Source: Manduca sexta
Taxonomy: Eukaryota > Arthropoda > Insecta > Lepidoptera > Sphingidae
Length of the DNA: 64,000 nt
Direction of reading: 5' to 3'
NCBI RefSeq assembly: GCF_014839805.1
Contig: NC_051142.1
Span: 18,136,589 to 18,200,588, forward strand
Both the position numbers and the translations under genes were made by a program. The notes beneath the pieces were generated by a model that ran no database searches, was not told the origin of the DNA, and saw only the letters and a list, made by a program, of their open reading frames with translations. How positions within the stretch are numbered: the stretch's first letter is position 1; each line of letters opens with the position of its first letter. Positions 41,101 to 50,100 of this stretch are shown piece after piece.

Positions 41101-44100
41101 TATATTTTCCCGGGATATAATTTAGCCCATATTTGAAGTTAGATATATTTATATATTTCGTATTAAAATATTTATACATTTTCGTACACGACGGTATTAA
41201 GTCAACAAGATGCAATGTGAGACTCAATGTGTGTCATACTTTGACTCCGGGGCTTATCGCGCTAGCCCTCGAAATACATCCTTCCGACCTTGGTATAAAG
41301 TTTAAATTCGATTGAAAAAATAAATATGCTTAAACGATGTTTTGTATTTCTTATTGTTTTGTATATTGGATTTAAAGTCAATTTAGTGACTGTGACAATT
41401 TAGTGAGTGGTTCGATTACCGGGTAAGGATGCTAAAACACGCTTTAGGGCCATAATACCTAGAACTAAAACCCATACTGACACAAACGTTCTGCTTTACG
41501 ATAGCTAGCTAGTCGGGTTCGCTATAGAAAATATTTGGTTTATAACACAGGCCGACAACATTTGCTGGTGGTAGGATATATTTTATATCCGCCCGGATAG
41601 CATCCACCTTACACAAGGTGTTACAACCCGCCATAATGGTCCACGTGAGTGTGTCGCGTTTCGGGATCTGCCTATTACCTGGTTCCAACAGGCCGGCATA
41701 ATTGTCTTGATTATTGAGGGGTAATCATCCCTCGTCAGACCCCGCTTGACTTACCATTAGGAACAGTGGGGTCACTCTGCAGTGATCGTATAAAAACACT
41801 GATAAACATCTACAATAAGTAACAGAAGAATACGAAATATAATATATAAATCAGAAACTTTATATTCCGTCACTTTACGTTGCTTTTATGTGGACAGTGG
41901 CGCTACCCCAGTCGAGCCGGCACATTTATGTTAAAGTGGTTCTACCACTCTTATTACTATAATTTACACGTCACGCCTTTACACCCGAAAAGGTAGGCAG
42001 TGGTGTAACCAGGACATATACTTTTCGTTTAGCGAGCCTATCACCATATCATAGATACCACTCCGGACTGATACTAAGCAAAAAAACTCAATATCACTTT
42101 TTCCAACGCGGGACTCGAACCCGGGACAAAGCGGTTCTGTAGCTACGCACGCAATCCACCACCAAGGCAGACTAATCTAAACACGTAACACTTAAAACTA
42201 GTGTGAGGAAGATAAATCATTCCACTTCCTCAATTCAAGATCCAATCAGACATATTAGCCAACCAGTGGTATTTAGAAGCGTCAATCAATACGGTAGACA
42301 GTTTCGACACCGCTGGAGGTCACATTTTGTAACCAATTTAAACCGACTTAAGCTGATGAAAAAATGATGAAAAACTTCAGTACTAACGGTCGAAGTCAAT
42401 ACATAGAAAGATTTATTGTTCGTATTTAAACATAAACACAATTGAACAATGAAAATAAACTAGCAAAGATACATCTCATTCAGTTTAATGGTAAGGATCT
42501 AAGTTGTACTATACCGCTGATGTTTGATGAGGGGCCTAGGTGACGTGTAGACGCAACTTTGAAGTTAACTCAACCTTCTAATTTACCCTGAAAGAATCAT
42601 CAGTCAAACTATATCCTGATTGGATAATTTGTGCTATAGATCTAAAGGTAGTGATTGAAATCAGGCGTTGGGACGCGTAAACAGTTCCACTAACCACAGA
42701 TAACACGACACAGTTAGTAAAGTCAAATTGTTTCAGATGAATTGCCAAACTAATCGACAATTTAGTCGACAGGCCACAACTTACTGGAAATCAAATCCAG
42801 AACCCAATATATTCAAACGCTATACCAACGCAATAAATTAAGATTTATTCAATACCAATAATTTTCTAGATTTAGACATAATCATCAATTTCACACTTGG
42901 ACAGAGCGCCAGCGGTGCCGTGAAGAAATATTTAAATTTAATATCTCAACCAATTACCGGTGTCACGATTAATGACAAATATACAAAAGAATTTATTTCG
43001 TAATTACATCCTTCGTTTAATTGGTATGATGACATGCTTGGCTTCAGGAGATCTTTGGCATACCGACCCAGAGACGCTGAAGGAGGCATTGTTTGGAGAT
43101 ATGGATTCGAAAAAAAAAGAAGTAAGGAGGACAATGTAAGCGCTGGGAAGATGATATAAAGCAAGTAGCAGAACCCTAATGGACCCCTTTAGCCAAAGAT
43201 CGCGTCTCATGGAAATCCTTCGAGGAGGCATTTGTCGTAGGACAAGCTGTTGCAAAAATGAAGCCGATCGCCGATATTAATAGTATTATCAAAAATAGTT
43301 ATATAAATAAGTAATAAGTTATAAGATACCTATTGTAATTAGCAGTATAGCAATAAAGGCTTTTTTATGGATATATGATATGAATGAATTCTCTGGACAC
43401 AGTCAGGAGATACTTAAGTTCAGAACATCTTGCTGATTTTCCTCGAGGTAAAAAGGGATCCTACCCAATAATCCTTCGGGATAACTGTGTAGAGGATCGG
43501 ATCTTTAAGTGAATAATATTAATTGAACTATATTTTACTGAGGAATAGTCAAACTTTGTTTTAGCAAAAGAATTTTCATCAGACTCAGTTCAGTCTTTAA
43601 AGATTATCACATACATAGTTATAAACGTTTATTCTTTGTTAGTGTAGATTAACACTGTATAAAATATCCATTTGTTAATAATAAAACTATTATAAGATTT
43701 TACGATAAAATTGTTTAAAGATTTATTTTCCAGTTAATACATAACTTTAACGCCTTTACGGTCTAATGTGTTTTAAAAATATACGTAAAAACTTATTATT
43801 GTTTTTTAATACCTAGGTTTTATGCGAGTTCTTTTACAGATAGAACAACTTTGTCTCTGCCTAATCCTTTAGGAATAAAGGCGTGCAATTAAGTACAGTC
43901 AGCAAAGAAAAGTAGTCAATAAAATTTGAACCCTTAAAATACTTCTACTTATTAACTAGAATATTTTTTTTTTCTAAAATTATATAAACCCTTAAAGTTT
44001 ATTTTTAAGACGATTGGAAGTTTTAAATCTGTTCAGCTACTTTTGTGGCTAACTGTACACTCACCGGTAGTTAATATGATGATGAATTTGCTTCAACAAT

Positions 44101-47100
44101 TTCAGTGGCTGTCAATTAAGTAATCTAACGTCATACTAATAAATTACCAGCGTCTGCGCGATGACATGGTCTCCGTAAAGCACAGTACATAATTCTTGAA
44201 GATCCGTGAGATTAACATCCCTTTGCTGTCAAGTAAAACGATTTCGAAATCCTTTGAACAAGACAATGCATGTAGGAAACAAAAACTGTAAACCTTTATT
44301 ACTCTGATTACGTGTTTGAAAATTGGTTTCGATTATCTATTTGCAATAAAAAATGACAAACAATAGTAAGGAGACAATGGTGGAAAAAATATGGTTCAAT
44401 TACTATAATTGCTTCTATGAAATAATATTATGGAAATAGAGATCCGGTCTGTTGTGAAAATTGTAGAGTACGAACTAGGTAAATGGTTTACGACCGATTG
44501 TCAGCTCGATGACTGTGAGCTGCAAGTTGGATGCAAAACAATTACTACTAACTCTGCTAATTATTAAAAACCCTTCGTAAACTTAGAAAAAATAAAGGTT
44601 GAATGTGTGACAGCATGTTGAACAACTCGTTTATCTTGTTGTATGATTGTTCTATCTGAATTATATGGGAGGTGAATAGACAGCGGACTGCTTGCTTTGT
44701 GACTGTAGGAGCCATTTTATGGATACATACCTTACAACTAGGCAAAAGCACATTACGAATGAATTTTAAGATAGAGAACAGACAAAGCGGGCAGCGCCGC
44801 GTCCAACAGTAAATTTTCTCTAATGGTTTATTTACTCATTAATTTACAGGACTGATCATCCTTTTTAAAGGGCAGGTTATAATTCAAGTTAATCTAAACA
44901 CGGCGTATAATTTGTCAATAACAGAAATAACAGGCATTAAACGATTAAATCTGTTAATTGGTTAATTAAGATTTATTCACTGCGTCCGGCGCTAGTTAAA
45001 TGTCACTTGAGACGTTAACTTTGAAGTTAAATTAAACTATTGCGCGAGTGGTTTGTGATGGATCGTTTTCGTGAGGAATTATTTGAATGTGTTGAATTAA
45101 AATCGTAGAATTATGCTGTAGTCGTATTATACAGCAAGAATAGTCAGCTTAGTATCATTGTCATCAGAAAATCGTCATTAAACATATAATTGTAGATATT
45201 TCTCAGGCTTGAGCAATGGAAGCTACAAAATCTATATTTTTTCAGGTTAAACGCGGCTCTCCATAAATCTAGCAGAATATCTCTATCCCTCCATCTTACG
45301 TGAACATCATTACCCTGGCCAAAATAATGGTATCTCTGGACATCAGCTGGTAAAGCAAGGATGATATCATGCAAGCGCTAGTGTTGCAACCGTGTAAACA
45401 ACTTGAGGACGACAAGATTTACAGTACCGACAGCATATAACTCAACAATATTTGGTATTTGGAAATTTATAATAACCTAAGTTAGTGTTTGTTAGAAGAG
45501 TACAATATTTGACGCCTTTTTATCTTAGTGGCAGCTATGGACTTAGAAGTCGTCGTTTTGAATTCTAAATGGGATAATATTTTGTGTGGATTTGTCAATT
45601 AAGACTATAAAATCGAAGGCAAATCCTCTCTGTAACAATATGAATGATAATCTGTTTTGCCGACTCTACATAAGTGGTATAAGGAAAGCTGTAAATAGAA
45701 TACTGAATATAATTTCCAATTTAACAAAAAATGACAGTGTAATATTATACTATAATTTTTTATGACTCTTTTATTTCAATTTAAAAAATAAGACTTTCAC
45801 GAGAGTTGTAAATCCAGGAGGAATAAATATTATTTACTATTTTTGACGATTATTGATTTTAAATGTAAATAACATCTCTCTATTATTCAGCCCTCACAAT
45901 CCATTACTAATCCACAAGTAAAATACTATGGCAAATTATTGCTCACAAAAGTTGCCTTTTCTGCTGTCCCTCCGTCGGTCACGCTTCATCTTTTAGTAGC
46001 ACATTAATGTTTTCTTTGAGTTGCTTAACAACAATTAGCATTTGTATGAAGAAAATGTTTAACTGAAATCTGATCATGGTTCCAGACACGACTATTGTAA
46101 TTCCGAACTTTTGAACTTGCTAAGTTATAAATAATGGCACGTATAATAAGCCTGGATAGACATTTAGGCGCCGCGCACATGTCTTTTTGTTACTATACTG
46201 AGGTACTGACAGTTTTCGAAGCGACTATAATGTTTTATTCGTGACTAGCTTCCGCCCGCAGCTTCGCCCGCGTGAATTTCGGACTTCAAAAATGGAGCCG
46301 GTCGCGAACGTTCGAGAATGTTCGTTTTACGAAGCTACTCGCTAGGTGATTCGCTAGCCTCTAGGTGCCAAGCAAGCCGCCTGCCTGTGCGTTCGCGACC
46401 TTATATATATACAAAAATAATCCTTATAGCATGATTCAGTATTCACGCATGATGGCTTATTATTAGCGTATTTCATGTATAACTTTGATGTTTCTATACC
46501 GATTACTATGATTCTTTTTTTTGGAATATTTAATAATGTTAACTTTTTTAATTAGGGATGACCGAGAGTGTTATAAACGTAAGAGTAGACAAATATAATG
46601 AGAAAGCTTCGAACTGCTAAGCTATCGGGAGTTACACGTGTTATTGTGAGTCAACCATATAAGATAGACATATGCTGTCGTGGGATATTTTTTACATAAT
46701 TTTAAGGAGAACATTTCCGTCATACATGATTTCTGTGTAGCTGTAACCATTAAGGTTGCACACGCGATGGAAGCTTAAAGAATGGAGTAACTTCTCCCGT
46801 TTTCCCAATATTTCCCTTCACTGCTCTGCTCCTATTAATTGTAGCGTGATGAAAAGTATACTATAACCAGCACAGGAGTATGACAAATAATTGTACCAAG
46901 TTTCGTTAAAATCCGTCGAGTAGTTTTTGTTTCTATAACGGTTATACAGACAGACAGACAGACAAAAATTTTACTGATTGCATTTTTGGCATCAGTATCG
47001 ATCCCTAATCACCCCCTGATAGTTATTATTATTATTATTATTTTGGAAATATATTGCATGTACAGAATTGACCTCTCTACAGATTTATTATAAGTATAGA

Positions 47101-50100
47101 AGATAGATAGATAGATTAGGTACACTCGCGTAAGATTTTTATCGGGATGAATATGTTTCTAGCACTTTTCCGATATAAAAATATTATATTCATATTTTTG
47201 TTTTCAATGATATTGTAATTCAGAAACTAAGGATCATGTAAACTTCAGGTGACTATTTTGGTTTGTATAAAGTAAATGCTCTTTTTATATATTTTTTTTG
47301 TTTTACTCTGTACCAGGTTTTAAATATTACTCAGAGGATAATGGTGTAGTGTAATTGTTAAGTTCCTATACTATTGTTTTTATTTAAAGTCTTATTATAC
47401 AATTGTTTGTTGTCCCAAATAAAATAAAATAGAATATCCAGGACATAATGTATTTGTTTGCTTTATTTTATTCAAAGTAATTCACCGGTTTTTGCGTTAA
47501 TTACTAACGTACAAAAAAAAACATTATATTATCGTATTTTTGCATAAAATTACTGCCCGAAATCGAACCCTGGGCCTTATTATAATGTAACTACAAGCTA
47601 GCAAAGTAAGAATCAAGATGTAACAGCTAACAAGTTTCCGAAGCAACAATAGTTTAATCTGATGACGAATGCCTTGACCGCTGGTTGGTCTTTGACATTT
47701 CGTGTGCCCAAAATAGGTATACCAGTTGTATCTCGGTAGTGTGTTTCGCTATAAAGGAAGACCTAGGTTCTGTTTCTAGGCAATTATTTATGTAAAGGAT
47801 TCAAACAAGAAACTTAAGTACTTATTTAATTCAAAATATACAAACTAACCAATAGTTACCAGGGATATATATTTTTATAACTTAGGCCAAACGAGGAATT
47901 TGGCTTTTTGACATTAACTTATTTCGATTTTTGGTCACCATAAATACCTATAGGGCTAGAAGAATCATAGGAGTAATATCAGAAGAATAAAGTAAAGAAA
48001 AGGAAAAGAAGATGATGTGCGGACATCTGGAAATCTGTGCGTGAGGAGTTAAAAAGGTGGTGGGATTGGAATTTTAACCCAAAGTAATAGATTTGCCTAC
48101 TATCACATATAATGATCTCTTATGTTTACGCGAATGTTAGACATTAATATTAAACTATATTTCGGATTTTATCGTGGTTTTAATCCTTTAAACGTAGAGG
48201 GGTTGAAGTGGGGGTGAGGTGTTGTTCATCCGCAAAGTCAAAGTTACAATATCTACCCACATTTTACAATTATACAATTTTTTAAAATTTTAGATGTTGG
48301 TGGTCCGATCTACGCAGAATGAGCTCACAGTGTCTTGAAGTCTGGTAGCCGGTCTTTTTGGTTCCGATTTAATTAAATGTAGAACGGGATCCCAGGTTTG
48401 TGCAAGCTTGCAACCATCTTCCTTATTGAAAATAGGATGTTTTTTTAATTTCAATAGACTCGCGAATCATCTTAGGTAGGAATCGTTGTTCTTTGACAAG
48501 GATTTGTGGCTTGTCTACTAACAGATAATGATTGGAGCCTCCTTCAGAGTGTTCAGCGACTGCAGACTTCCTAAAGCGTCTGTGTTTCATGTCAGCTATA
48601 AGTTTATGTTCTAAAGAGAAAGCCTGGGATCCAGTTCTCCATAATGATATAGTTAACATAAATGTAGCTAACAGAACAAGACAATATGTGTAAATAGACT
48701 GGACCTACAACAGACGCTTTTATTAAACATATTATCCTTGACCCCCGTGATATATTATTGTATTGACATTTAGAGGTAAAAAACGCCCAGAGAGGGCTAT
48801 CCGGGTTGATTCTTTATTTTTTATTAGTCGCGTAACATAATATTAAGCTAGACGATCCACACGTGAAAGGAGTATTATGAAAAAAATAAAAGTATAAATG
48901 AAATATAGTCTGTATTATATAGGAATAGGGTTGTATTTTTGTTAATGTAAGTGTTTTTGTTAGGTCAGCAGTGCCAGAGATAATTCCTTACAAACATACA
49001 AGTACTAGCCCTTTTTAATGTTAATATATATTGGAAAATCCCAGCAAAATAACGACCAGTTTTAAAGACCTGTCTAATGTGTGAAGATTGGATGTTGCAG
49101 ATCTTATAATTGTGAGAATTTTTAGGTTGTTTTTAGATATAAATCTGTTTTAATACCGATGTTATATTATAGATATAATTTTGCAGTGTTCTTTTTTATT
49201 TGTATAGCCATCCCACCATTGGGCACTATCGCACTCTTTTTTATATTGACTTCATTATGGTTATTGACTGCTGATTAGTCGATCATTGGGTCTCTAGGCC
49301 TCCGGTAAAACGCAATGCGTGAGGCCCGTTCGGGACCAAATATTCGAAAGATCTCATACATTACAATGTTTTATGGGTTAGAATTTGTATCCTATATAGT
49401 TATAGGTTTGATCCCTATTAGATTAACGAACGGATATACCTACAGTAGGTAAGGTAAATCGAGTTTAAGGACAGTATTCAGTGCTTGATTTTCGTCCCAA
49501 ATATCTGTAAAATATATGACCTTTTTTAGGAATTTTAGCACCTAGATATTTTTGCCTTGGATTACCTAGGATTTAGTCACGTGAGCTAGTGTTATAAAAT
49601 ATTTTTCGATATTTTAATTTCGTAATTAAAGTCTCTGATATTTCATACGAATTCTCGTATTCATGGAAACAATATAAATAATCAAAAAATGATCTTCTGA
49701 TTCATCGATATCGTATTTACATGCCTACGTAAAATTCCATTGTAAATTCTGTCGAACTGTCAATTTAATACAATAATTCAAGCTTTATTCATAATTTTAT
49801 CATACGAATGACAAATTTATTTAAAAACACACTCATAAACACTCATTAACGAATAATATCTATGATGTAAGCAATTAATTTTTTTGTATATCATTTAAAT
49901 TTAAATTTCGAATGTGCCTTATCTGTAAATTGTTATTTATATCGAATAAAACGCATATAATTTCATTTAATTGTTAACACATATGATTTAATTTAGTTAG
50001 CATATTTATGATGTTTGAATTTGAATGAGTGATTGTGTACTCATTTGTATGGGCGTTGCGTTTGGTGTCTACCGTGTGAATGGTGAATACAAAATGTATG

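Noticed and set aside
45144..45374. 76-codon minus-strand open frame in scaf intron 1
   Set aside because: Has a protein-like stretch (GQGNDVHVRWRDRDILLDLW) that may be retroelement debris, but it is too short to assign.
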